From Methylocystis sp. H62 (lineage in GTDB: Bacteria; Pseudomonadota; Alphaproteobacteria; Rhizobiales; Beijerinckiaceae), in assembly GCF_015709515.1 (NCBI RefSeq), contig NZ_JADNQZ010000058.1, positions 496,001-560,000 on the forward strand: a DNA stretch of 64,000 bases, read 5' to 3'. A program made the translations under genes and the position numbers. The stretch's first letter is position 1; every line of letters starts with the position of its first letter. The notes under the pieces are model-generated. The model ran no database searches. It had not been told where the DNA came from and saw only the letters and a list, made by a program, of their open reading frames with translations. Shown here one piece after another: positions 36,191 through 44,721 of this stretch.

Positions 36191-36268
36191 TGGTCGGAGT
36201 GGCGGGATTCGAACCCACGACCCCTTGTCCCCCAGACAAGTGCGCTAACCGGGCTGCGCTACACTCCG
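36191..36268 (-). tRNA. tRNA-Pro (GGG anticodon)
   Basis: Read on the minus strand: acceptor stem CGGAGTG pairs with CACTCCG, followed by A and an encoded CCA; anticodon stem CTTGT/ACAAG with loop CTGGGGG gives anticodon GGG; T-loop GGGTTCGAATCC. All stems are intact. It lies just downstream of a MerR-family gene, the usual Rhizobiales order. Confidence 0.95.
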
Positions 36269-36317
36269 ACTCGCGCCGTTATAGTGAGGCGGCGCGGCGC
36301 TGGCAACGCCTGGGTCG

Positions 36318-36911
36318 CTATCGCTTGGTCAGTCTGAGCAGGCGTTTGCATTCTTCGATCTCGGCCAGCGCCTCGCGCAGGATTCGCGTATGCGGCGCGG
36401 CAAGGGGACGCGGTTCGTTAGGAGCCGAAGGCGGCGCCCGTGGCTCGTCAAGTTCGACGGCGGGAGCTGCGTCCTGGGCGTCGATTCCGGAAAGATCGGG
36501 GTCTAGCGCGCGAAGAGCGGCGCGTTCGTCGGTCGAGAGGGCGGCGTCCGTCTCGTCTTCGTCTCGCGCTGACCCGATTCGTCCCTCGCTCACGCCCGGA
36601 CGGGAAGGGGAGGGAGTCCCGGACACATCCCCTTGGCGGCGTCCGGCGCCCGCCAGGACCGCCTCGACGCCAGCCTCCTTGAGGATGCGCTGCACGCCCC
36701 TGATCGTATAGCCTTCGTCGTAGAGCAGACGGCGGATCGCGATCACGAGTTCAATGTCGCGCTCCCGGTAGAAGCGCCGCCCGCCGGCGCGCTTAAGAGG
36801 ATTGATCTGCTTGAAACGGGTTTCCCAGAAGCGCAGCACATGCGCGGGAAGGTCGAGGCTCGCCGCGACCTCGCCGATCGTGCGCATCGTTTCATCGCTC
36901 TTGCGCGACAC
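36318..36911 (-). CDS. MerR-family transcriptional regulator
   Basis: 197 residues from a GTG at 36911 ([20 protein letters not shown]), chosen because homologues start about 8 residues before RTIGEVA and a gaggg site precedes it. The DNA-binding domain is residues about 9-80: [60 protein letters not shown]. The rest is a low-complexity acidic/proline region with a C-terminal helix ([15 protein letters not shown]). This MerR type sits between ihfA and tRNA-Pro in most Rhizobiales; ihfA is not next to it here. Its target is unknown. Confidence 0.87.
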   Translation of the reverse strand: MSRKSDETMRTIGEVAASLDLPAHVLRFWETRFKQINPLKRAGGRRFYRERDIELVIAIRRLLYDEGYTIRGVQRILKEAGVEAVLAGAGRRQGDVSGTPSPSRPGVSEGRIGSARDEDETDAALSTDERAALRALDPDLSGIDAQDAAPAVELDEPRAPPSAPNEPRPLAAPHTRILREALAEIEECKRLLRLTKR

Positions 36912-37069
36912 CTGATCCCTCGACTCAAGCCGCGCTACTCTAACATCCGCAGCGGCGCAGTTTTCAGCCAAATTGACCCGACTCGCCGGAGACGGCCGCG
37001 GGGTGTGGACAAGCGAGGGCCGCATCCCTTAACTGGCCGCGTCATCCGCCTCCCAACCCTCGGCGTCTC

Positions 37070-38182
37070 ATGGAAGATTGGCTGCACTTTCCCCAACCGG
37101 TCCCGGCGATCAGGCACCATGCGACCGAGGCGAACGCCCGGGCGGTGCGCAACTGGCTGTGGCTCGTCGCGGGGCTGGTCTTTTTGATGGTCATCGTCGG
37201 CGGCGCGACCCGGTTGACCGAATCGGGCCTATCGATCGTACAGTGGAAGCCCGTCACGGGCGTGCTGCCGCCGCTGTCCCAGCAGGAGTGGCAGGAGGCG
37301 TTCGATGCCTACAAGCAGATTCCGCAATACAGGGAACTGTTCCCGGACATGGATGTCGCCGGGTTCAAATATATTTACGCCTGGGAATGGGCGCATCGTC
37401 TTCTCGGACGCTTGATCGGCGTCGTTTTCGCTGTCCCGCTCATATGGTTTTGGGCGACCGGCCGCCTGCCGCGTTCGGCCAAGCCGAAGCTCGTCGGCAT
37501 TCTCGCGCTCGGGGCCCTACAGGGCGGCGTCGGCTGGTGGATGGTCGCATCCGGCCTCGTCAATCGCATCGAGGTGGCGCAGGAGCGCCTTGCGATCCAT
37601 TTGCTGCTCGCCGCGCTGATCTTCTCAGCCTGTTTATGGGTGGCCGGCGGCCTCGGACCGCGCGCCGCCTCTCTCGTGCATGGGGGCGCAGGTCGGCTCA
37701 AAGGGACCGCGCTGACGATCCTGGCTTTTGTGTTTCTGCAGATTTTCGTCGGCGGCCTTGTCGCGGGACTGCGGGCGGGACTCGTCAATAACACTTGGCC
37801 GCTGATGGACGGCGTCTTCATTCCTTCGGCCGACGTCTTGTGGCGATTGGAGCCGGTCTGGACCAATCTCGTCGACAACCCGGTCACCGTCCAATTCTTC
37901 CACCGCATGATCGCCTATCTGATCTTCGCTCTGGCGCTCGGGCATCTTCTGGATGCGTGGATGAATGCGGAAGGACGCGCGCGCCGCGGCGCCGTGATCC
38001 TGTTCGGCCATGTGCTCATGCAGATCGCGCTTGGCGTTGCGACATTGGTGCTGGTCCAGCCCCCCTTCGCCGGCGACCCGCATCTGGCGCTGGCGCTCGC
38101 GCATCAGGCGATCGGCATGGCGGTGTTGGGCGTCGCGACGCTGCAGGCGCGACGTCTTGTGCAAGACGTGATCACGAACTGA
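37070..38182 (+). CDS. ctaA: Haem A synthase (CtaA/COX15)
   Basis: 370 residues with eight hydrophobic segments. Four conserved histidines that bind or orient haem are visible in WEWAHRLLGRLIGV, RLAIHLLLAALIFS, VQFFHRMIAYLIF and ALAHQAIGMAVLG. Also typical: VGGATRLTESGLSIVQWKPV and NTWPLMDGVFIP. It oxidises the C8 methyl of haem O to make haem A for aa3 cytochrome oxidase in the inner membrane. It is 10 bases before the TIGR04222-like gene, so the three-gene cassette downstream may be co-transcribed with it. Confidence 0.95.
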   Translation: MEDWLHFPQPVPAIRHHATEANARAVRNWLWLVAGLVFLMVIVGGATRLTESGLSIVQWKPVTGVLPPLSQQEWQEAFDAYKQIPQYRELFPDMDVAGFKYIYAWEWAHRLLGRLIGVVFAVPLIWFWATGRLPRSAKPKLVGILALGALQGGVGWWMVASGLVNRIEVAQERLAIHLLLAALIFSACLWVAGGLGPRAASLVHGGAGRLKGTALTILAFVFLQIFVGGLVAGLRAGLVNNTWPLMDGVFIPSADVLWRLEPVWTNLVDNPVTVQFFHRMIAYLIFALALGHLLDAWMNAEGRARRGAVILFGHVLMQIALGVATLVLVQPPFAGDPHLALALAHQAIGMAVLGVATLQARRLVQDVITN

Positions 38183-38192
38183 GGCGGCTGGC

Positions 38193-39116
38193 GTGCAGAA
38201 CATTGCGATCCTTAATCTTCCCGGGCCTGAATTTCTCAACGTCTTCGGCCTCGTCGTCATCCTCGTGCTGGCGGCCACTTACCTTTGCATTCGGCTCGCG
38301 GATCGCACCGATCGCCGCGCGCCGCCGCCCGTGCCGCAGAACCCCGACGCGATGGAGGTCGCCTTCCTGCAGGGCGGCGTCAATCAGGTCATCCGAACGC
38401 TGATCTATGATCTTGCGCAGCGCGGCTTCGTCGTCCTCGCCGCGGAGGATCACGTGATTCCTGCAGACAAGCAGCCGGAGCCGGGCGAACTCAACGCCAT
38501 GGAGACGCGGCTGCTCGAAGCCGTGCAGGCCAAGCCGAAGGCGCATGCGCTGTTCGAAGATCGCGGCTTGCGGCGCTGGCTGCTGGAACAGCTCGCGCCG
38601 CTGCGCGCCAAACTCGCCGCGGAGGAGCTGATCAAGCCCAAGTCCGTGAAGGTTTGGCGCCGGCGCGCGCAGATCGGTGGAACGCTGATCATCGTCGGTC
38701 TGGCGCTTGCCAAGATCTATGTCGAATGGACGGCGGGCGCCGTGAATGTCGCCTATCTGGTCTTTCTCGCAGCTGCGTCGGTCGCGTCGCTTTTCGCGCT
38801 CGCCTATGTGCTGACCAGAACCCACGCGAGCCGTCGCGGCCACGCCTATCTTGACGCAATGCGGCTTGCCTATGGCGGCCGTCTGAAAGAGGCCGTCGGT
38901 CACATCGGATCGCCCGGACCCGAAGCGCGCGCGTTCCACGGCGCCGCGCTGTTTCTCATCGGCCTTTATGGATTCGCGCCGCTCAAGGGCACGACGGAGG
39001 CGATGTTCGCCGAAGCCTTCAGTCGCGGTTCCGGAAGCGATGGCTCCGATTGCGGAACAAGCTGCGGCGGCAGTTGCGGCGACGGCGGAGCGAGCGATGG
39101 TGGCGTCCGCGATTGA
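38193..39116 (+). CDS. TIGR04222-like membrane protein with C-terminal CxxxCxxxC tail, likely MNIO substrate
   Basis: 307 residues from a GTG at 38193 (gagg upstream). An N-terminal helix (FLNVFGLVVILVLAATYLCI), a soluble region (AFLQGGVNQVIRTLIYDLAQ, then VVLAAEDHVIPADKQPEPGE), two more helices (GGTLIIVGLALAKIYVEWTA, AYLVFLAAASVASLFALAYV), a helical part LAYGGRLKEAVGHIG, then a hydrophobic AALFLIGLYGF and a Gly/Ser/Cys tail with C287, C291, C295 (DCGTSCGGSCGDGG). TIGR04222 proteins have this plan with a Gly/Cys-rich end. The next gene, a DUF692 enzyme, overlaps it by 20 bases, so the Cys tail is a candidate modification site. The reaction is inferred. Confidence 0.75.
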   Translation: MQNIAILNLPGPEFLNVFGLVVILVLAATYLCIRLADRTDRRAPPPVPQNPDAMEVAFLQGGVNQVIRTLIYDLAQRGFVVLAAEDHVIPADKQPEPGELNAMETRLLEAVQAKPKAHALFEDRGLRRWLLEQLAPLRAKLAAEELIKPKSVKVWRRRAQIGGTLIIVGLALAKIYVEWTAGAVNVAYLVFLAAASVASLFALAYVLTRTHASRRGHAYLDAMRLAYGGRLKEAVGHIGSPGPEARAFHGAALFLIGLYGFAPLKGTTEAMFAEAFSRGSGSDGSDCGTSCGGSCGDGGASDGGVRD

Positions 39117-39939
39117 GGCGCCGCCCCTTGGGTCCGGACTCGGCTATCGTCCGCAGTTTCGCGCCGATCTCTTCGCCCGACGGGAGGATGTCGATTTTAT
39201 CGAGATCATCGCCGATCATTATCTCGACGCATCGAAAGAAAAGCTCGCTGAACTTGAGCTTTTAAGAGCGCATTTTCCGCTCGTCGCGCATGGTCTCGAT
39301 CTCTCGATCGGAAGCGCGGACGGCGTCGACTCATGCTATCTCGATAAAGTCGCCGCGCTGATCGAACGCATCGATCCGCCCTGGTGGAGCGAACATCTTT
39401 GCTTCACGCGCGCGGGCGGAATCAGCATCGGCCATCTTGCGTCCCTGCCCTTTACGCAGGAAGCGATCGACGTCGTCGCGCGCAATGTCGAAATTGTGCG
39501 CAGGCGCATCAAGACGCCGCTGATTTTGGAAAACATCACTTGCGTGGTGCGCATTCCAGGCGGCGAAATGGACGAGCCTGAATTTTTGTCGCGCACGCTC
39601 GACACGACCGGATGCGGTTGGCTGTGCGACGTCGCCAACATGCATGTGAATGCGACGAATTTCGGCGCCGATCTCGAACGCGACTTCGAGCGCTGGCCAT
39701 GGGACAGGCTCGTGCAAATCCACTACGCCGGCGGACGCGAGCGCGACGGCCTATTGATCGACAGCCATGACGCCGCGACGAGCGATGCGGTTTGGCGGCT
39801 CTATGAGCGCGTCATCGCCCGCGCGCCGGTCAAGGCGGTCATTCTCGAGCGTGACGAAAAAATGCCGCCGTTTGGCGAGCTCATCGATGAAGTGGCGCGC
39901 GCGCGACGCGCGCTCGTGGAGAACGGGCGATGGGGTTAG
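39097..39939 (+). CDS. DUF692 / multinuclear non-haem iron oxidase (MNIO) family enzyme
   Basis: 280 residues from the ATG at 39097 (ggag at 6 bases); earlier in-frame ATGs are deeper inside the previous gene. The TIM-barrel metal ligands of MNIO enzymes can be placed: His65 (VAHGLDLSIGS), Glu99 and His100 (WWSEHLCF), Glu145-Asn146 (LILENITC), Asp178/Asn181/His183 (LCDVANMHVNATNFG), His209 (VQIHYAGG), Asp222 and His224 (LLIDSHDA) and Glu251 (ILERDEKMPP). Members such as MbnB and TglH oxidise Cys residues of a peptide substrate with iron and O2. There is no methanobactin-type precursor here; the Cys-tailed protein just before is the likely substrate. Confidence 0.85.
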   Translation: MVASAIEAPPLGSGLGYRPQFRADLFARREDVDFIEIIADHYLDASKEKLAELELLRAHFPLVAHGLDLSIGSADGVDSCYLDKVAALIERIDPPWWSEHLCFTRAGGISIGHLASLPFTQEAIDVVARNVEIVRRRIKTPLILENITCVVRIPGGEMDEPEFLSRTLDTTGCGWLCDVANMHVNATNFGADLERDFERWPWDRLVQIHYAGGRERDGLLIDSHDAATSDAVWRLYERVIARAPVKAVILERDEKMPPFGELIDEVARARRALVENGRWG

Positions 39940-40508
39940 CCCAGACGCAGGCGCTGCTCGCGCGCCTGTTCACCGACGATGATCTGCGGCGGGAATTCTT
40001 CGAAGCGCCGATCGCCGTGGCGATGCGTTTCGGCTTGAGCATGCATGACACCGAGCGCCTCGCCGGAATCGACAGGCGCGAAACGGAAGTCTTTGCTCAG
40101 AGCCTGATCGGCAAACGCGCGCTTTATGCGCGCAGGGCGTTGCCGCTCACAGCGCGCGCATTGGGCGATCGATTCGATGCGCTTTTCCGGCAGGCGATCC
40201 GCGGCGCTGCGCGAGAGGCGACAAGTCGCTCGGACGCTGCGGCGCTCACTGCATTTCTCGAAACCCGTGTCGCAAAGTGCGAATTGGAGCCGCGCTGGGT
40301 CGCCGACCTCGCGCGTTTCGAATTGGCCTTCATCGATGTCGGGGGTTCCGGCGCGACGTTTTTTTTTCGAGCGTTTGATTTCGATGTCGCAACGGTCGCC
40401 CACGCTCTCGCCAGGGGCGAAGAGATCAGCGCCGTTCGCCGAAAAACATTTGGCGTTTGGGTGCGCGCGCCTGGAGGCAGGCTGCGCTGGCGGCTATTTC
40501 AGCCCTAG
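39930..40508 (+). CDS. MNIO partner protein (DUF2063 / SCO6045-like)
   Basis: 192 residues. It starts inside the MNIO gene (10-base overlap, ggag at 8 bases). The helical N-terminal part (TQALLARLFTDDDLRREFFE, then AMRFGLSMHDTERLAGIDRR, SLIGKRALYARRALPLTARA, LGDRFDALFRQAIRGAA) follows the pattern of partner proteins that accompany DUF692 enzymes and help recognise the substrate. The C-terminal part (ARFELAFIDVGGSGATFFFR, AFDFDVATVAHALARGEE) is a small beta domain. The role in substrate recognition is known for other MNIO partners and inferred here. It converges with fliJ (4-base overlap). Confidence 0.75.
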   Translation: MGLAQTQALLARLFTDDDLRREFFEAPIAVAMRFGLSMHDTERLAGIDRRETEVFAQSLIGKRALYARRALPLTARALGDRFDALFRQAIRGAAREATSRSDAAALTAFLETRVAKCELEPRWVADLARFELAFIDVGGSGATFFFRAFDFDVATVAHALARGEEISAVRRKTFGVWVRAPGGRLRWRLFQP

Positions 40509-40909
40509 ACCCTGCGCAAAACTTCCGGCATTTCGGCGTGGCGCCGCTCGGCGACGACATCGACCATGCGCTCGGCTCCGCGATCCCGCGCTTCTTGGCT
40601 TTGCGCCTTGGCGAAGTCTTCGCTGGCCTCTTTGAACTGCGCTTCGGCTTCTTCGAGTTGGCCGCGCAGTTCCGCGATCGACGCAAGGATGTTGTCGCGT
40701 CGCGTGCGCGCCGCCCGCGCATAAGTCGGATAGGCGAAATGATTGGGATCGTCGATGTTGGCGCGCCGCTCTTCCTGACCGATTTCACGGTCGAGCTCAT
40801 TGGCCATGCGCGTGAATTCGCCGATCATTGCATTCAATTGAACGACGCGCCGGCGTTTTTCCTCGGCCTGGAACCGTTTGAGACGGACAAGCGTATCCCG
40901 CGACTTCAT
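40505..40909 (-). CDS. fliJ: Flagellar export chaperone FliJ
   Basis: 134 residues from the ATG at 40909 (MKSRDTLVRLKRFQAEEKRR; ggag upstream). An ATG at 40930 is possible. The protein is almost wholly alpha-helical coiled coil, with the Rhizobiales FliJ pattern NAMIGEFTRMANELDREIGQ, ANIDDPNHFAYPTYARAART and RRDNILASIAELRGQLEEAE. FliJ works with the ATPase FliI in the flagellar type III export apparatus. fliI, normally its partner, is not next to it, and no other flagellar gene is in the window. Confidence 0.85.
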   Translation of the reverse strand: MKSRDTLVRLKRFQAEEKRRRVVQLNAMIGEFTRMANELDREIGQEERRANIDDPNHFAYPTYARAARTRRDNILASIAELRGQLEEAEAQFKEASEDFAKAQSQEARDRGAERMVDVVAERRHAEMPEVLRRV

Positions 40910-41084
40910 GCGACAAGCTCCATTACGCAACTTATGCGAAACAAATCCTTAACTCCGCGAGACAAGGCTCAATATGCCCTGTGGAAGTTGCTCGTTTGTT
41001 ACCGAAATCGAATTTTTGAATTCTTCGTCCCTGTGTGTCTTCGGCGCACTATCTCAAGCAAGGGGCGCTTTGGAGGCTCAAGCT

Positions 41085-41558
41085 ATGCGAAATCTTGCTG
41101 CAATTCTTGTGGGCGCGGCCATAAGCCTCGCAGCTCCCATCGCCGTAATGGCGGAAGCTCCAGGCTCCGTCTTTTCGCAGGACAAACTCGAATGGAAGGC
41201 GGGTCTGGCGGAACTGCCGAGGGGCGCGGAAGTCGCGATGCTGTTCGGCGATCCGACGCAGGGCGGACCTTACATCCTGCGCATGCGCGCGCCGAAGGGA
41301 TATAAAATCGGGCCGCATAAGCACAGCGGCATGGAGACGATGACGGTGCTGTCGGGGACCGTTCGTTACGGTCAGGGCGCTAAGCTCGATCCAAACGCCG
41401 AGAAGACGCTTGTCGCCGGCGGTTTTGCGGCGACTCCCGCGGAAGCGGGCCATTGGGTCAATTTCGAAGACGACACGGTGATACAAGTGACCGGCGTCGG
41501 CCCTTGGAACATCACCTATCTTGATCCGCGCGACGACCCTCGCGCAGCTCAGCGGTAG
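41085..41558 (+). CDS. Exported cupin-domain protein
   Basis: 157 residues from the ATG at 41085 (ggagg, 8 bases upstream). Signal peptide MRNLAAILVGAAISLAAPIA with VMAEA cleavage. The cupin barrel has GGPYILRMRAPKGYKIGPHK and HSGMETMTVLSGTVRYGQG (metal-binding His, His and Glu) and the second motif FAATPAEAGHWVNFEDDT (His). Likely periplasmic metal-binding cupin; substrate unknown. It converges with pqqDE (stop codons 1 base apart). Confidence 0.85.
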   Translation: MRNLAAILVGAAISLAAPIAVMAEAPGSVFSQDKLEWKAGLAELPRGAEVAMLFGDPTQGGPYILRMRAPKGYKIGPHKHSGMETMTVLSGTVRYGQGAKLDPNAEKTLVAGGFAATPAEAGHWVNFEDDTVIQVTGVGPWNITYLDPRDDPRAAQR

Positions 41559-41559
41559 A

Positions 41560-43032
41560 TCACGCCGGCTCCTTGGCGCGCGCCGTCGACGCCGCGGCGC
41601 CGCCATAGCGGCGGTAGATAAATTCCGGCGCCGTGACGTGCGACTCGACTTCGGCGTAAGCGGCGAAGCGCGCATGGTCGGGCGAGAGATGGCAGGCGGG
41701 GTCTGTCGCCGCGGCGTCGCCGGCGATCGCGAACGCCTGACAGCGGCAGCCGCCGAAATCGATTTCACGGCGCTCGCAAGAACGACAGGGCTCCTTCATC
41801 CAGTCCGTGCCGCGGAAGGCGTTGAAGGCCGCGCCGTTCCGCCAGATGTCGCCGAGCGGCCGCTCGCGCACATTGTCGAAGGCCAATCCCGGCAAGGTCT
41901 GCGCGGCGTGGCAGGGCAGGGCCTTGCCGGATGGCGTCACAGCGATGATCGATCGGCCCCAGCCGCCGGTGCAAGCTTTCGGCCGCGTCGCGTAATGATC
42001 GTGGATGACAAAATCGAAATTGAGAACGCCAGCGAGACGCTTCTTCGCCTCGTCGACGATGCCGACCGTCTCCATAAAAGCTTCGCGCGTCGGGATGAGC
42101 GCGGCGCGGTTCATCTGCGCCCAGGCGTAATATTGAATATGCGCAATCTCGATGCGCTGCGCATCGACCTCGACGGCGAAATCGATGATCTGCGGCAGAT
42201 GCGCAATGTTCTGCCGGTGCATCGGCGCATTGATCGTCAACCCCATGCCGAATTCGCGCGTCCATCGCGCGACGTCGCGCTTCTTGGCGACGCCGCCCTG
42301 ATAGCCCGAGATTTTGTCGGCGCTCTCAGGAACGACATCCTGGATGGAGACCTGCACATGATCGAGGCCGATCTCGGCGAGACGCTGCAACCGCTCGCGC
42401 GTCAGTAGAACGGCGGAGGTAACGAGATTGGTGTAGAGCCCCGCGTCGACCGCCTGTGCGAGGATCTCTTCAAGATCGCGTCGAACGGTGGGTTCGCCGC
42501 CGGAAAGATGCAGCTGCAGCGCGCCGATCGACGCCGCCTGACGGAAGGTCTCGCCCCATTCATCGGCGGTGAGTTCCATATTCGAGCGCTCGAGCTCAAG
42601 CGGATTGGAGCAGTAGGGACACTGCAGCGGGCAGCGATGCGTAAGCTCGGCGAGCAGCCCCGCGGGTCCGCCCGTGAATGGCGCGATCGAAGAGGAGAAG
42701 GCGGACGGCGACGGCGCTGCGAATTCGTCGGTTCCGTCGCGCAGCAGCCGCTTGTCGGCGAGGCCTTGCAGCAGCGCGGTAACGTCGCGCGTGATGATGT
42801 CGAGCGGCGCGGAATATTGCTGCGCGAGCCGCGCGCAAAGATCGGCGAGGCGTGTTGCGCCGTCGATCGCGCGCAGAACGATCAGCCCAATCGGATCGAG
42901 TTCATAGGCGCGCTCGGGCGCCAGAATAACCGTTCGGGATCGCGCGCGGTCTTCATGCAGCCGCGCGCAGCGCGTGAAGGCCGGACGCGCGTCCGGGCCG
43001 ATCACGAACCGCGCGGCATGCGCCTCAGACAT
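41560..43032 (-). CDS. pqqE: PqqD-PqqE fusion: peptide chaperone plus radical SAM PqqA cross-linking enzyme
   Basis: 490 residues from the ATG at 43032; the gene overlaps pqqC by 8 bases. Residues about 15-98 are PqqD (RLHEDRARSRTVILAPERAY, LDPIGLIVLRAIDGATRLAD, ITRDVTALLQGLADKRLLRD), which binds PqqA. A linker of about 25 residues leads to PqqE: radical SAM cluster C134-x3-C138-x2-C141 (THRCPLQCPYCS), LHLSGGEPTVRRDL (GGEP SAM motif), and C-terminal cysteines for auxiliary clusters (LPCHAAQTLPG; CRSCERREIDFGGCRCQAFA). It joins Glu16 and Tyr20 of PqqA. Fusion of D to E differs from the C-D fusion of Methylorubrum. Confidence 0.95.
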   Translation of the reverse strand: MSEAHAARFVIGPDARPAFTRCARLHEDRARSRTVILAPERAYELDPIGLIVLRAIDGATRLADLCARLAQQYSAPLDIITRDVTALLQGLADKRLLRDGTDEFAAPSPSAFSSSIAPFTGGPAGLLAELTHRCPLQCPYCSNPLELERSNMELTADEWGETFRQAASIGALQLHLSGGEPTVRRDLEEILAQAVDAGLYTNLVTSAVLLTRERLQRLAEIGLDHVQVSIQDVVPESADKISGYQGGVAKKRDVARWTREFGMGLTINAPMHRQNIAHLPQIIDFAVEVDAQRIEIAHIQYYAWAQMNRAALIPTREAFMETVGIVDEAKKRLAGVLNFDFVIHDHYATRPKACTGGWGRSIIAVTPSGKALPCHAAQTLPGLAFDNVRERPLGDIWRNGAAFNAFRGTDWMKEPCRSCERREIDFGGCRCQAFAIAGDAAATDPACHLSPDHARFAAYAEVESHVTAPEFIYRRYGGAAASTARAKEPA

Positions 43033-43795
43033 TTGCTTCTCCTGGCCGCCATGCGCCAGGCGGGATCGGCCCGGGCGTGACGTAGGCGTGATGTAATGCG
43101 TCAAGCTGCGCCCACAAGACGTCGCATTTGAACCGTACGGCGCCGACGCAGGCTTCCTGTTCGGCGCGGGTTTTGGCGTTATCGAGCACATAGCCGAGCG
43201 CGAACTCGGAATCGCGCGGCGCCTGGGTCAGTCGGCGCTTGAAATAGGCCATCACCTGGTCGTCGACGAAGTCGTAGCTTTCAAGCATTCCGACGATGCG
43301 TTCGCGATGGATCGACGGCGCGAAGAGTTCGGTCAGCGAAGACGCGACCGCAACGACGAGCGGCTGCTCGACGACAAAGCGCACATAGGCTTCGACGGCG
43401 AATTTTGTCGCGGGGAGGGCGCCGCGCCGAGAGGTCACGTAATCGCGCGAGAAGCCGAGAGCGTCCGTCAGCACGAGCCAGCGCTCGATGCCGCCGCCTT
43501 CTTCGCCGAGGCCGTCATGATCATGAATGCGATGGATCCACTCGCGGCGCAGCTCGCGATCATGGACGCGGCTCATAAAGGCGGCGTCCTTGCGCGGCAC
43601 CGCCTCCTGGTAGCAGTAGCGGTTCAGCGCCCAGGCGGCGACCTGCTCCTTCTGGAGCTTGCCGCCGTGCAGCAGCTTATGAAACTCGTGCTTGTCGTGA
43701 TAGCGCCCGGCGCCGACGGCGCGGATCGAGGCTTCGAATTCGTCGCGGGCGAGCGGCGCGGCGCCCCGCCAATCAATGGCTACGATCTCGTTCAC
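43025..43795 (-). CDS. pqqC: Pyrroloquinoline-quinone synthase PqqC
   Basis: 256 residues. This is a stand-alone PqqC (in Methylorubrum it is fused to PqqD). Conserved stretches: RYHDKHEFHKLLHGGKLQKE, QVAAWALNRYCYQEAVPRKD, IHRIHDHDGLGEEGGGIERW, VVASSLTELFAPSIHRERI is close to VAVASSLTELFAPSIHRERI in the sequence, and FALGYVLDNAKTRAEQEACV. It is a cofactor-free oxidase that carries out ring closure and eight-electron oxidation, the last step of PQQ synthesis. It overlaps pqqB by 4 bases. Confidence 0.95.
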   Translation of the reverse strand: MNEIVAIDWRGAAPLARDEFEASIRAVGAGRYHDKHEFHKLLHGGKLQKEQVAAWALNRYCYQEAVPRKDAAFMSRVHDRELRREWIHRIHDHDGLGEEGGGIERWLVLTDALGFSRDYVTSRRGALPATKFAVEAYVRFVVEQPLVVAVASSLTELFAPSIHRERIVGMLESYDFVDDQVMAYFKRRLTQAPRDSEFALGYVLDNAKTRAEQEACVGAVRFKCDVLWAQLDALHHAYVTPGPIPPGAWRPGEANV

Positions 43796-44721
43796 AGGTT
43801 GACCTCCATGCCATCCTCGCCGATTTCCCAGCCGGCGGCCTGGGCGATCGCATATTCGTCCGAGAATTCGTTGAGCAGAGGATTGGAATTATTGATGTGC
43901 ACGTAGATTTTGCGCTTCACGTCGAGCGGCTCGAACGCGGCGATGGAGCCATCGGCGCCGCTGACGTTGATATGGCCCATGCGCGAGCCGGTTTTGCCGA
44001 GCAGACCTTGCTCGATCATCTCGCTTTCGTGGAAAAGCGTGCCGTCGAAGAACACCAGCTTGGCGCCGCGAAGCCGGTCGGCGAGGTCCGCGTCAACCTT
44101 GGCGCATCCTGGAATGTAAAAGAACGAGTCGCCAGTTTCGGCTTCGATGATTTCCAGCCCCAACGTGTCGCCGGCGCTTGTTCCGAAATTCGGCGCATTC
44201 GCGTTTTCGAGATAGAGCGCGATCTTGCCCGGAACGGGAAAGGCGCGGATCGCGAGACCTAGATCAATGCCCGCTCCGGTGACAGGCACGGCTTCTTCTA
44301 TGCGCAGCTCGATGCGGGGCACGAGTTGCGTCTGCAGGATCGTAAAGATCGGATTGGCGCCGAGCGCATCGAGAACGCGGCCTGCAGCGTAGAGGCTGAA
44401 CGGCTGCGCTTCTCGCATGTTGAGAAGACCCGCGACGTGATCCACGTCGCCATTTGTCAGCGCCACCGCCTTGATCGGGCTCGCGCGCAGACCGTCATCA
44501 GGCGCGGGAGCAAGCTCGGGCGCGGCGGCGATTTGCTCGCGCAGATCGGGCGAGGCGTTGAGCAGCAGCCAGTCGGCGCCATTGACGCTCACCGCCAATG
44601 AGGACTGTGTGCGCGGCAAAAAGCCGGGCGCTCCGGCGCGGACAGCCCGGCAATTCGCGCAGTTGCAATTCCATTGCGGGAAGCCGCCGCCGGCGCCCGA
44701 CCCCAAGATTTTGATCCGCAT
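43792..44721 (-). CDS. pqqB: PQQ biosynthesis protein PqqB
   Basis: 309 residues, metallo-beta-lactamase fold. The N-terminus MRIKILGSGAGGGFPQWNCN is diagnostic, followed by CRTVR-type spacing (NCRAVRAGAPGFLPRTQSSL), VALTNGDVDHVAGLLNMREA (metal site) and HINNSNPLLNEFSDEYAIA. PqqB hydroxylates the tyrosine part of the cross-linked intermediate. It is the first gene of pqqBC(DE); no pqqA lies upstream in the 44722-44990 gap, where one would be expected. Confidence 0.95.
   Translation of the reverse strand: MRIKILGSGAGGGFPQWNCNCANCRAVRAGAPGFLPRTQSSLAVSVNGADWLLLNASPDLREQIAAAPELAPAPDDGLRASPIKAVALTNGDVDHVAGLLNMREAQPFSLYAAGRVLDALGANPIFTILQTQLVPRIELRIEEAVPVTGAGIDLGLAIRAFPVPGKIALYLENANAPNFGTSAGDTLGLEIIEAETGDSFFYIPGCAKVDADLADRLRGAKLVFFDGTLFHESEMIEQGLLGKTGSRMGHINVSGADGSIAAFEPLDVKRKIYVHINNSNPLLNEFSDEYAIAQAAGWEIGEDGMEVNL

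Noticed and set aside
39097-39939. Methanobactin biosynthesis enzyme MbnB
   Set aside because: The enzyme is of the same superfamily, but there is no small Cys-containing precursor peptide, MbnC or methanobactin exporter nearby; the Cys-tailed TIGR04222-like protein is the likely substrate.
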